A stretch of 21,572 bases of DNA from Planctomycetota bacterium. Its GTDB lineage: Bacteria; Planctomycetota; Planctomycetia; Pirellulales; Thermoguttaceae. Shown piece by piece: positions 8,213 to 16,754 of this stretch. The position numbers and the translations under genes are program-made. How positions within the stretch are numbered: the stretch's first letter is position 1; every line of letters starts with the position of its first letter. The stretch spans positions 1 through 21,572 of the forward strand of contig JAMOAF010000684.1 in the NCBI GenBank assembly GCA_023621895.1. Direction: 5' to 3'. Under the pieces are notes generated by a model that saw only the letters and a program-made list of their open reading frames with translations, searched no databases and was not told where the DNA came from.

Positions 8213-9892
8213 GTGAAACGTCGAATTGCTGCGTTGTTCGCTTGGTTGGTGGCCGGCGTCGCTCCGACCGGCATGACGGGGGAAACGCTACAGAACGGCA
8301 TCGTCTTGCCGGACGCCTGGCCTCCGCGGCGCACGATGGCGGAACTCCGCGCCGGCGAGGTCATGCGGGTGCCGTACCTGGAGCAGAAGCCGGACGTGGT
8401 CCCGATCGACGTGGGGCGGCAGCTCTTCGTCGACGACTTCCTGATCGACCGGACGACGCTAAGGCGTCGTTTCCACAAGGCCGAGCTGTACGGCAAGAAC
8501 CCCGTATTGCGCCCCGACCGGCGCTGGGAAATGATCTATCCGACCAAGGTCGCCCTGTGTTTCAGCGACGGCGTCTTTTTCGACCCGAGGGACCGCCTCT
8601 TCAAGCTGTGGTACATGAGCGCGCTGTTCGGCGACACGGCCTACGCCACCTCGACGGACGGCCTGGAGTGGACCAAGCCCAGCCTCGACGTCCGTCCGCC
8701 GACCAACGTCGTGCTTCTAAGCGGCCAGCGCGACTCCTCCACGGTGTGGCTCGACCTGGAGTCGAGCGACCCGCGGCAGCGGTTCAAGCTCTTCCAGTTC
8801 AACCGCGACAACTGGCGGGGCTCGGTCCACACGTCGCCCGACGGCATCCATTGGACCGAGCCGCGGTGGACCGGCCCGTGCGGCGACCGGAGCACGATGT
8901 TCTACAACCCGTTCCGCAAGGTCTGGGTCTACAGCATCCGCAGCGAGGCGAACAAGGGCCCCTGGGAGTACAAGACGCCGCCCTACAACCCGGTGATCCG
9001 GGCGCGCCGCTACTGGGAGTGCCGCGACTTCACGGCCGGCGCCGCATGGACCGGCGGCCCCTCGATGCACGAGGAGTGGAAGGCCGGTGAGCCCGTCCCC
9101 TGGGTCGCGGCCGATCGTCTGGACTCGCCCGAAGCCGGCCCGAACGACTTGCCCGCCGAACTCTACAACGTCGACGCCGTGGCATACGAGAGCCTGATGC
9201 TCGGGCTGTTCAGCATCCTGCACGCCAACCCACGGCTGGCCGGCCAGCCGAAGATCAACGACGTGATGCTCGGCTTCAGCCGCGATGGGTTCCACTGGCA
9301 CCGGCCATTCCGCGAGGCGGTGATCCCCGTGTCGAACGAGCCCGATACGTGGAACTACGGCAACGTGCAGTCGGTCGGCGGAGGATGCCTGATCGTGGGC
9401 GACAAGCTCTACGTGTACGCGACCGGGCGCAACGCGACGGTGGAGTCGACCGGCCTGGCCTTCTTTCGCCGCGACGGTTTCGCCTCGATGGAGGCCGGCC
9501 AACAGGAGGGCACGCTCACCACCCGGCCCGTGCGGTTTTCAGGCCGGCGTCTGTTCGTGAACGTTGCGGCCGCCGAGGGAGAACTGCGGGCCGAGGTCCT
9601 GGATTGCCAGGGCAAGGCAATCGCGCCGTTTACGCGCGACAACTGCGAGCCGGTTCACGCCGACAAGACCCTGCTGGCCGTACGCTGGAAAGGGGCCGAG
9701 GACCTGTCGAGTCTGTCCGGCAAACCCGTGCAATTCCGCTTCCACCTTCGCAACGGCGCGATCTATGCATTCTGGGTTAGCGGTGATTCAAGCGGCGCCA
9801 GCCACGGATACGTCGCGGCGGGTGGCCCCGGGTTCACCGGCCCGACCGACACCGTCGGCCAAGCCGGCTGCGCCACGCCCCCGGACAAGTGA
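8213..9892 (+). CDS. secreted beta-propeller protein, probable glycan-active
   Basis: A 559-residue exported protein with a signal peptide of about 23 residues (KRRIAALFAWLVAGVAPTG). Near the mature N-terminus it has VGRQLFVDDFLIDRTTLRR, a motif I associate with a family of unnamed secreted proteins in planctomycetes and related bacteria. Three Asp-box-like turns follow: STDGLEWTKP, SPDGIHWTEP and SRDGFHWHRP. They alternate with aromatic strands, as in five-bladed propellers of GH32/GH43-type enzymes. A C-terminal beta-sandwich (about 425-540, GRRLFVNVAAAEGELRAEVL) resembles a GH32 C-terminal module. The GTG at 8213 has AGGAG 7 nt upstream; the frame stays open to 8003 but without a site. Acidic catalytic residues cannot be assigned with confidence. 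It could be a hydrolase or a binding protein acting with the neighbouring enzymes. Confidence 0.6.
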   Translation: MKRRIAALFAWLVAGVAPTGMTGETLQNGIVLPDAWPPRRTMAELRAGEVMRVPYLEQKPDVVPIDVGRQLFVDDFLIDRTTLRRRFHKAELYGKNPVLRPDRRWEMIYPTKVALCFSDGVFFDPRDRLFKLWYMSALFGDTAYATSTDGLEWTKPSLDVRPPTNVVLLSGQRDSSTVWLDLESSDPRQRFKLFQFNRDNWRGSVHTSPDGIHWTEPRWTGPCGDRSTMFYNPFRKVWVYSIRSEANKGPWEYKTPPYNPVIRARRYWECRDFTAGAAWTGGPSMHEEWKAGEPVPWVAADRLDSPEAGPNDLPAELYNVDAVAYESLMLGLFSILHANPRLAGQPKINDVMLGFSRDGFHWHRPFREAVIPVSNEPDTWNYGNVQSVGGGCLIVGDKLYVYATGRNATVESTGLAFFRRDGFASMEAGQQEGTLTTRPVRFSGRRLFVNVAAAEGELRAEVLDCQGKAIAPFTRDNCEPVHADKTLLAVRWKGAEDLSSLSGKPVQFRFHLRNGAIYAFWVSGDSSGASHGYVAAGGPGFTGPTDTVGQAGCATPPDK

Positions 9893-9995
9893 AACCCAAC
9901 CCGATCGGCAACATGGGCAAATCCGATTGCACTCGGTGGCCGGCGCGGCCAGCGGGGTGAGCGAGAGCGGCGAGCGCAATTCGCCACCGGTTCGT

Positions 9996-10013
9996 TGGGG
10001 TCATCGAACCCCA
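9996..10013. terminator. small hairpin between convergent genes
   Basis: TGGGGT (9996-10001) pairs with ACCCCA (10008-10013) across a 6-nt loop in the 149-bp gap between the converging propeller and beta-helix genes. No T-run follows on either strand, so this is at best a weak bidirectional terminator. Confidence 0.2.
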
Positions 10014-10041
10014 TGGAGCGAGTCTGGTCCATTGGGCCCTA

Positions 10042-12858
10042 TTAGCGTTGCGATTTGTCCGTGGCGACCGGCTGGAGCCATTGTGGGTTCTCCCGCACGC
10101 CCTCGGCTTCCCGGATCGGCCACGTCGCCCGGGCGCCGTCCTCATACGGGCCGATCTGGCGAAACGGAATCGGCTCGAAACCGAGTTGCAGCGCGGGGGA
10201 TTCCGGCTTGAGCGTGAAGTCGCCGTGTTCCGGGTCGGCCAAGAGCGGGTCCGCGACGACCGAATGCGCGTCGGCCCCCGCCATCTGCCACGCCTCCCAC
10301 TCCGTTGCCGGCTCCACTTCGTCCAACCGCAGATCGCTGATCTGCGCCCAGCCCTGGCTGGAGCAGAATTGGAACTGGAGCGTCAGCTCGGTCACGCGGG
10401 CGTCGTAATCGGCGTCGCCGGCCTTGGGCAGATAAAACGCCGTCTGGCACGCGAGTCCGCCGCTCGCCGCGGCGGCATCCGTTATGTCCAAACGGTTCAA
10501 AAAGCCCCGCGCGCCGAACGCCTTCCAGAGGCCCTGGTTCTCGCAGACGAACCGGGCGACCAACTCGCCGGTCGCAGCGGCGTGCCGCAACTGGAAGCCG
10601 AGCCGGTAGTGCTTGCCGGGCGCCAGGGCAAAGGGCGCCGATCGGATGCAGGTGTTGCGGATGTATTTCTTCTCCGCGTTGAACGCGCCGGGCAGCCGCA
10701 AGGCGCTGTTGCCCTCCGCCGTGACGATCTCGGCCTGGAGGTCCGGGAAGGTCTTGTGGTACCAGACCCAGTCAGCGGCCACGGTGCGGTCAGGCTCTTG
10801 GGCGATTTCTTCCGCCGTGAGGCGGCGGGAGAAATCGCCATTCGGAATCCTCCCGGTCAGGTCGGCCACCACCCTCTTGAACGCCTGCCGGCCCGTCTTC
10901 ACGGGCGCCGTCCCGCCGTTCCAGACGATGTTGGAATCGATCGTATTGTACTGGAGATTCACGCCGTTTTCCCGGATATAGCGCGAGTCCGGCTGGTTGG
11001 GGTAGTAGAAGATGTTCCGCGTAATCACGTTGCCCCGCATGATCGTGCCGTCGGGCAGGAAGGGGTCCGCCGGCGAGACGTGCATGCCGCGCATGGCGGC
11101 CCAGGCCGGATTGGCCATCAGCCGCTCATATTCCTTGAGCATCTTCGGCTGCCGATCGCGGAGAAAGACGCCGCTGGGGGAATCGTTCCAGGTTTGCAGC
11201 GAAAGCTGGTGGGTCTTGCCCTGGGGGCCGGCGTTGTCGACGAAAATGTTGTTCTGGATGTGGTTCTCCCGCGCGTTGTGGAGATGCATCGCGCCGACCT
11301 GGCAGCGCTCCACGATGTTGCCGTAGACGTCGTTGCCGCAGCCGCTTTCATCGAGATAAATGCCCCAGGCGAACACGAAGAACCGGCCGTGGTTGTCGAA
11401 CCCGATGCTGTCGCTACAGTGGTTGTACCGGATCGTGTGCCACCCGCCGCACCAGCCGCCGGTGTAGGTGCATCCGGTGTCCTCCATTTCCAGGTTGCAG
11501 TGGCGGATGCGGTTGTACTCCAGGGTGTTGAGCACCCCGCCGTGAAAGATGCCGCAGCGGGGCATGTCGTGAATCAGGTTGTGCGCGACGCGGATGCCGA
11601 CGCCGCTGAGCATCACGCCGATGCCGTGGCGGTTGAACTGCCCGACGTGGTGGATATAGCAGTTTTCAACCAGATGCTCACATCGCTCCATCGCCGCCGA
11701 GTCGCCCCCGCTGGCCGAGACGCCGTGCCCGCCGATGTTCCAGATATCGCAGCCGCGGACCGTGCCGTGCCTGCCGCGGTCGAGGGAGACGGCGGACCCG
11801 TGGAAATAGCCCAAGTCGTGAATCGCGCACTTTTCGACCGATGCGTGGTCGCAGTCGGTAAAGCGGAGGGCACCCTCTTCGGCGCAGGTCAATTCAAGCC
11901 CCCGGACGCAGACGTGGTCGGTCTTCGAGAAGTGCAGAATCTCGTTCACCGTGGGAACGGTCACGACGTCGCTGGCCAGGTCCGCGCCCGCGGGCGGAAT
12001 CAGGTAGAGCTTCCGGGCTTCCACGTCCTGATACCATTCGCCGGGGGCGTCCAGCTCTTCCCGCATGCCCATGATGCAGAAACGGTCCTCGGGGCGCGCC
12101 GCGTAGGGCATCGCCTTGGCGAGCGTGATCGTGCGGGTTAGGGGGTCATAGGCTGCGATCTTCTCGATGCGGTTCCACCAGTTGTAGCGGGGGAAGATGC
12201 AGACTTCACCATCCTCCGGCCGCGACCAGCGGCGCGCGTCTGCGGCCCGGAGGACGACCGTGTCGGTGCGCTCCCCCTCGATGTCCTCGTACATCGGCGG
12301 GCGGACGCCGTCGACGTAGGCCCAGCCGCCCGAATACGGGCGCGCCGGGTCCTCGTTGGGATAACGGGCCCAGGTCAAGCGTTTGCCGTTGAGATAGACC
12401 TGCCGGAAAGGGTGCGTGATCGCCAGCGGCCCCAGATCGGCCTCGAAGACATCCGATCGGCCGTTCAGCGTGCTCTTCTTCCAGCCCGTGACGGCCGCGC
12501 CGCCCACCAGGAGCGGCCGCGCGGCCGGGGCCGCCGGATCGTGCCAGGCGAGGATCTTCAAGGGAGCCTCCGCGGTCCCGGAATCTTCCGGACTGAACGC
12601 GACCGTCTTGCGGATCATGTGCCTTCCGGGGTGCAGAAAAATACTGACGGCCTCCGTGGGGCGACCCTCGCGAAGCGATCGAGCCAGGACGCGGGCTTTC
12701 TCCAGCGTCCGGACAGGCGCCGCGGGCGTCCCCGGCTGATCGTCGGAACCTGTCGGCGAGACGTGAATCTCGGCCGCCAGCGAAGCAGCGGAGAGCATCG
12801 CCAACAGAAGAAGGTGGCAGGAATGCCTCACACCTCTTTGGACAAATGGCCGGTTCAT
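10042..12858 (-). CDS. secreted right-handed parallel beta-helix protein
   Basis: A 938-residue exported protein. The signal peptide is followed by IHVSPTGSDDQPGTP and PVRTLEKARVLA, the usual opening of secreted beta-helix proteins. The helix proper spans roughly residues 300-650 and shows the turn-rich Asn/Gly ladder: LEYNRIRHCNLEMEDTG, GIYLDESGCGNDVYGNIVER, NHIQNNIFVDN. A beta-sandwich, probably carbohydrate-binding, lies at about 670-860. The C-terminus (VADPLLADPEHGDFTL) is common to this group. Similar folds act as polysaccharide lyases, GalNAc- or galactose-specific hydrolases and epimerases; no catalytic set could be identified, so the substrate is open. The ATG at 12858 has AAGGA 6 nt upstream; an ORF extension to 12924 is not supported. 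It lies 101 bp downstream of the GH38 gene and may share its transcript. A broken copy of its 3' part is at 3190-3336. Confidence 0.85.
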   Translation of the reverse strand: MNRPFVQRGVRHSCHLLLLAMLSAASLAAEIHVSPTGSDDQPGTPAAPVRTLEKARVLARSLREGRPTEAVSIFLHPGRHMIRKTVAFSPEDSGTAEAPLKILAWHDPAAPAARPLLVGGAAVTGWKKSTLNGRSDVFEADLGPLAITHPFRQVYLNGKRLTWARYPNEDPARPYSGGWAYVDGVRPPMYEDIEGERTDTVVLRAADARRWSRPEDGEVCIFPRYNWWNRIEKIAAYDPLTRTITLAKAMPYAARPEDRFCIMGMREELDAPGEWYQDVEARKLYLIPPAGADLASDVVTVPTVNEILHFSKTDHVCVRGLELTCAEEGALRFTDCDHASVEKCAIHDLGYFHGSAVSLDRGRHGTVRGCDIWNIGGHGVSASGGDSAAMERCEHLVENCYIHHVGQFNRHGIGVMLSGVGIRVAHNLIHDMPRCGIFHGGVLNTLEYNRIRHCNLEMEDTGCTYTGGWCGGWHTIRYNHCSDSIGFDNHGRFFVFAWGIYLDESGCGNDVYGNIVERCQVGAMHLHNARENHIQNNIFVDNAGPQGKTHQLSLQTWNDSPSGVFLRDRQPKMLKEYERLMANPAWAAMRGMHVSPADPFLPDGTIMRGNVITRNIFYYPNQPDSRYIRENGVNLQYNTIDSNIVWNGGTAPVKTGRQAFKRVVADLTGRIPNGDFSRRLTAEEIAQEPDRTVAADWVWYHKTFPDLQAEIVTAEGNSALRLPGAFNAEKKYIRNTCIRSAPFALAPGKHYRLGFQLRHAAATGELVARFVCENQGLWKAFGARGFLNRLDITDAAAASGGLACQTAFYLPKAGDADYDARVTELTLQFQFCSSQGWAQISDLRLDEVEPATEWEAWQMAGADAHSVVADPLLADPEHGDFTLKPESPALQLGFEPIPFRQIGPYEDGARATWPIREAEGVRENPQWLQPVATDKSQR

Positions 12859-12959
12859 TCGATGTCCTTTCCGTTGAGAGCGAACTGGCCGCTGCCGGGC
12901 TGCCGCGCTCGGATTTGCCGCCACGTGCTCTCGTGCCGCGGACGGTGAGCGCCGCCCGC

Positions 12960-15900
12960 TTACGGTTCGCGCGTGATGCCCATAAACACGTCGCTCGGCT
13001 GGCCCTTGTGCCCGTCGCGGTCAACCGCGCGAACGCAGTAGTAGTATGCGGTGTGCGGCTTGAGCCCCTTGTCCTCGAAAGGAACGACCACGTAGGGGCC
13101 GGGAGCGACCTTCGCCACGAAGGTCTTCTCTCCCGGTTCAATACCGGGAGCGTCGCTCCGGTAGAGTTCGTAGTGCGACAGGTCGGATTCCACGTTCTGC
13201 CCCCACTGCAAGTAAAGCACGCCGGGCTCGTCGCCGCGCCAGGCCCTCGGCGAGCTGATCAGCCCCGTGTAGACCGTGCCGACCTTGGCGGGCGGCGAAC
13301 CGCCGGCAGGCCGAGTTGCTCCGCGAACCGCGGTGGAAACGGCGCCTTGCCGGGCGCCGGCCGTCACGGCGGCCACGCGATAGTGAAACGCCGCATCGGG
13401 GCTCAGCCAATCGTCCGTATATCCCGCTTGCCCCGCGGTGGCCAGCAGATGGTATTCATCCGGCGTAAACTCGGCGTCTTCGCCCCGGTAGACGTGATAC
13501 TGACGCGCGCCGGCAACGGGCGGCCAGGAGAGCGCGACGCTCTTGTCCGTGCATTGCCCGACAACGACTGCCGGCGCAGCCGGCAGCGGCTCCTCGCCCT
13601 CGATCCGAATCGTGGCATAGCCGAAGGGGTCGAGTCGCAGGCTGGGCTGGCTCAACGTTTCCACGTCGTCTTCAAACAGCGAGCAGCGCGTCAAACGCAA
13701 GCCGTCTCCCCAACGCGGGGTGAATTGCACTTCCTCCGCCGGGCGGCCGCCCGTCTCTTGAAACCGTGCAATCACACCCCGTCCGGGGCTCTCGCTGAGC
13801 TTGAGCGCAAGCAGGCTGATGTCCGGAGAGTCGGCTGAAAGGAAGCTGTGGGGAGCCGCGGGCAGTTTTCCCGTCTGCGCCCCCGGAATCACCGTCGCCA
13901 GGACCGGCGTGACGATTCGCTCCGCAAACCGCGCCGCGCCCGTATCTTGAAAGGGCCCCTGGCGGCTGGTGATGGCGTAGCGGTACCGGAAGTTCATGTG
14001 CGAAGGACCGGTCGCGTAGGCGTGCGCGTAGAGCCAGTCGTTGAAGATGTAGCTATAGAGGTGCGAGGAGCTCGGATGCTCGCGAAAGATGTTCTTCCGC
14101 TTGTGAATCGCGCCGCATTCGACCAGTTGACTGTCGATCTGGACCAACGTGACGCCGAACTGGCGATTGCCCACGTACGACCAGTCCCGGGCCGCATGAT
14201 AGGCGGTGGCGCCGTGCCCTGTCTGGTTCTCGTACGGATCAGCAGAACATCCGTTCAATCCGACGCGAAATACGCCCTCCGGCACGTCGAACGGAAAGGC
14301 ATAGTAACCGAACCGGCGCCACCTGTCCTTGCTGGCCAGATCGCGCACGTGTTCGAGGCGGTTGTCGATGTCGATGCGCTTTTCGCGTGCGGGCAGCGTC
14401 ACGCGCTGCTCGATCGCCGCTCCGCTCACGGGATCGTCCAGCCGCGCGATCACGGTCTGCTCCAGCGGGCCGGCCTCGATCTCGAACCGCGCCGCCCCGG
14501 GCGAGGAGAAGCTCTCGTGCACGTCCCTGGTGAAGACGAACTGATTGCCTCCGTACGGGGCCGCCGCGTCGATCAACTGCCGGTCCAATTGCTTGTCGAC
14601 GATCCCCGTAATCGAACCATTTGCGTCGAACGTGAGGCGGTAGTAGTCATTCTCGATCGACGGCGGTTCGGCGCACGATCGTGTTTCGATCGCGCCGGCA
14701 CCGCCCTCGGCCAGTGGGAACACGGCGTATCCCATCGGCGGGATCTCCGATGTCATAAACCGCAGCTTGCGGCCCACGGCATGGGCGGGGCAAGGCGCAC
14801 CGCCGGAATAGCGTACGGATGACCGTGCCGCGAGCGCCTCCGGCAGGTCGACCTCCACGGTCTCGCGGCGCGCCTGGAGCGTCGGGTTGAAGACGAAGAC
14901 CGACGGCCCCTCGGCCGGGGCGAGAGCGGCCAGCGCTTTCAAGGCCCGCCCGGCTTGCGTCTCCGCCGTGGCCAGCCCCTGCTCGATCCAGGCCCGTTTC
15001 TGCATCCACGTATCGTAGACGGGGCGTCCCTTGTAGTAACTGGTGCCGTAGCCATGCTCGTCGTTGCAGACCAGCGCATCCCACGCCCTGCGGAAGGCAA
15101 TCGACGGATAGATGAAATCGGGATCGGCCAGCCGGGCCAGCGTGGCCAGTTTCTCGGCAACGGGCAGCAACCGGTCCGCCGCTCGCTTCATCGCCAGCAG
15201 CGGCGGAGTCGAAACCGGATGCTGCGCCCAGCCTCCGGTGATCATGCCGCTGAGCGTTGGAATCTGATCGCCGAACCGCTTCTCGACCTCCCGGAAAGGT
15301 TCCGCCAGGTCGCCGAGCGTGCGGATTTCAGGCCATCGCCAGCGGGCGTTCCATTCCTTTGCGAAAGCAGGGACTCCCAGGTTGGGAGCCTCGTTGTCTG
15401 AGTAGAAGGAGACGAGCCAGACGTCGTAGGGGTAGCGCGACTGGAGCCTGGCGAGCTGCCCGGCCATCTTCGCCTCAGCGATTTCCCGCGTCTTGGCCAG
15501 GATGCCGAAATCGTGTCCCGCGGAGGTGTACGTCGGGCTGGTCCACACCAGGAGCCGCTGTTTGCCGTCCGGTCCGCGCCAGTAGAAGAGGTGCGGAAGG
15601 GCCGACTCCCAACCCACGTCGATTCGGCTGCCGCCCCCTTCCTCCACCGCTCCCATGTGATCGCGCGAGGCATCCACGCCCCAGCCAACCACGTCTTTCC
15701 GGACGTCCGGGTTCCAGGCGTTCGGCAGGAATGCCAGGTACTTGATTCCCGCCTCGGCGCAAACCGTCACCAGCGGCCAGGTGATCCCGTTGTTGTCGGC
15801 CATCAGCATGGTTTCCGCGGGGACATTCCAGCGTTTGCGGAGTTCGCGGAGGCAGTAGGTGCTGCGGCACAATTCCTCCATCCCGTAGACCTGGGTATGG

Positions 15901-16565
15901 TTGCCCGAGTGCGAGGCGCCGATGTCGAACAGCCCCCGTTTGACGTACTTCTCGACCACTTCGCCGGCGGCCCGTTCCGACCGGTCCCGCGGGTAGTTCA
16001 GCCACCACCAGAGTCCCTCGACGGCGAAGCGGAACCGCGATGCGTCCGGCCAGTCCGCCGTCTGGTCGGCCAACTGTCGCGCCCGATCGATGAAGTCCGC
16101 GCACATCAGCCGCTGTTTGTACTGGGAATCGTGCAGCCCGATATCGACGTGCGCGCTTTTGAGGACGTAGAGCGTCCAGTGCCGCGGCCGGTCCCATGTC
16201 AACGTCTGCTCGGCCAGCGTCTTCGCCCCGCTGACGAGCACCCAGCGCGTCGCCACCCGATGCTCCGGTTCGTCCAGCAGCACGGAAACGGAGCTGGTCC
16301 CCTCGGGCAGCGCGCCGAGCGTCTTTTCAACCAATAGCCGCTCGCCCGACCAGACTTGCAGCCCGCACGACTGGATCGCCTCCTTGCACTCGACGCTCAG
16401 GTCGATCTTCTGCCGGGCCGGTTCGCCCTGGGCGACCAGCGGCGTCGGCGTCACCTCCCAGCGTTTCACCGGCGAGCCCGCCGGGTCCGCGCCCGCCGGC
16501 GCGGCGGCGGAACACGCGGCAAGCAGGCAGGCCGCCGCAACACAGACTCTGTACCCGCTTTTCAT
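12960..16565 (-). CDS. GH38-family alpha-mannosidase-like lipoprotein with two FN3 domains
   Basis: A 1201-residue protein. It starts with a lipoprotein signal: lipobox L15-A16-A17-C18 (CLLAACS), so it is probably membrane-anchored outside the cytoplasm. The GH38 catalytic domain (about 130-420) has SAHVDIGLHDSQ, where H139 and D141 match zinc ligands, and MLMADNNGITWP, where D257 fits the nucleophile. The helical middle domain includes LAMKRAADRLLPVAEKL. The C-terminal GH38 beta domain shows VFVFNPTLQARRETVEV and ENDYYRLTFDANGSITGIVD. Residues of about 990-1080 and 1090-1195 form two fibronectin type III domains (VALSWPPVAGARQYHVYRG; YLQWGQNVESDLSHYELYR). GH38 enzymes cleave alpha-mannosides, but this branch is distant, so another glycan is possible; the fourth zinc ligand could not be placed. 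ATG 16565 is preferred over GTG 16568 because GAGGA (16571-16575) then has usable spacing. Copy B of the palindromic element abuts its ribosome site. Confidence 0.87.
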   Translation of the reverse strand: MKSGYRVCVAAACLLAACSAAAPAGADPAGSPVKRWEVTPTPLVAQGEPARQKIDLSVECKEAIQSCGLQVWSGERLLVEKTLGALPEGTSSVSVLLDEPEHRVATRWVLVSGAKTLAEQTLTWDRPRHWTLYVLKSAHVDIGLHDSQYKQRLMCADFIDRARQLADQTADWPDASRFRFAVEGLWWWLNYPRDRSERAAGEVVEKYVKRGLFDIGASHSGNHTQVYGMEELCRSTYCLRELRKRWNVPAETMLMADNNGITWPLVTVCAEAGIKYLAFLPNAWNPDVRKDVVGWGVDASRDHMGAVEEGGGSRIDVGWESALPHLFYWRGPDGKQRLLVWTSPTYTSAGHDFGILAKTREIAEAKMAGQLARLQSRYPYDVWLVSFYSDNEAPNLGVPAFAKEWNARWRWPEIRTLGDLAEPFREVEKRFGDQIPTLSGMITGGWAQHPVSTPPLLAMKRAADRLLPVAEKLATLARLADPDFIYPSIAFRRAWDALVCNDEHGYGTSYYKGRPVYDTWMQKRAWIEQGLATAETQAGRALKALAALAPAEGPSVFVFNPTLQARRETVEVDLPEALAARSSVRYSGGAPCPAHAVGRKLRFMTSEIPPMGYAVFPLAEGGAGAIETRSCAEPPSIENDYYRLTFDANGSITGIVDKQLDRQLIDAAAPYGGNQFVFTRDVHESFSSPGAARFEIEAGPLEQTVIARLDDPVSGAAIEQRVTLPAREKRIDIDNRLEHVRDLASKDRWRRFGYYAFPFDVPEGVFRVGLNGCSADPYENQTGHGATAYHAARDWSYVGNRQFGVTLVQIDSQLVECGAIHKRKNIFREHPSSSHLYSYIFNDWLYAHAYATGPSHMNFRYRYAITSRQGPFQDTGAARFAERIVTPVLATVIPGAQTGKLPAAPHSFLSADSPDISLLALKLSESPGRGVIARFQETGGRPAEEVQFTPRWGDGLRLTRCSLFEDDVETLSQPSLRLDPFGYATIRIEGEEPLPAAPAVVVGQCTDKSVALSWPPVAGARQYHVYRGEDAEFTPDEYHLLATAGQAGYTDDWLSPDAAFHYRVAAVTAGARQGAVSTAVRGATRPAGGSPPAKVGTVYTGLISSPRAWRGDEPGVLYLQWGQNVESDLSHYELYRSDAPGIEPGEKTFVAKVAPGPYVVVPFEDKGLKPHTAYYYCVRAVDRDGHKGQPSDVFMGITREP

Positions 16566-16579
16566 CACGATCCTCGTTT

Positions 16580-16754
16580 CTAGATCGACCTGCGTGATTC
16601 GTGGAAGAAGCGGCCGTTATTCAGATAGCCGCGTGGGCTTGCCCCGCGCTTCGTTACGTACGGTTTGTGCCGCAGCGCAGGTGAGCGCGGGGCAAGGCGC
16701 ACGCGGCTATCACGCTCTCATGAATTCCTCCCGGAATCACGCAGGTCAATTTAG
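16580..16754 (+). repeat. 175-bp palindromic dispersed element, copy B
   Basis: This is the second copy of the element at 1198-1372. Here the terminal arms are more complete: CTAGATCGACCTGCGTGATTC at the left and GAATCACGCAGGTCAATTTAG at the right pair at 19 of 21 positions. The inner arms GATAGCCGCGTGGGCTTGCC and GGCAAGGCGCACGCGGCTATC also pair well. It fills almost exactly the gap between the GRE stop and the GH38 ribosome site: the TAA of the GRE gene (16751-16753) lies in the element's right end, and the GH38 start is 14 nt beyond its left end. As transcribed it would form a very stable hairpin between the two genes, so it could cut read-through or protect mRNA ends. Confidence 0.82.

Noticed and set aside
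10048..12141. 697-codon plus-strand open frame opposite the beta-helix gene
   Set aside because: It is a shadow of the minus-strand gene, with no ribosome site or recognisable motif.
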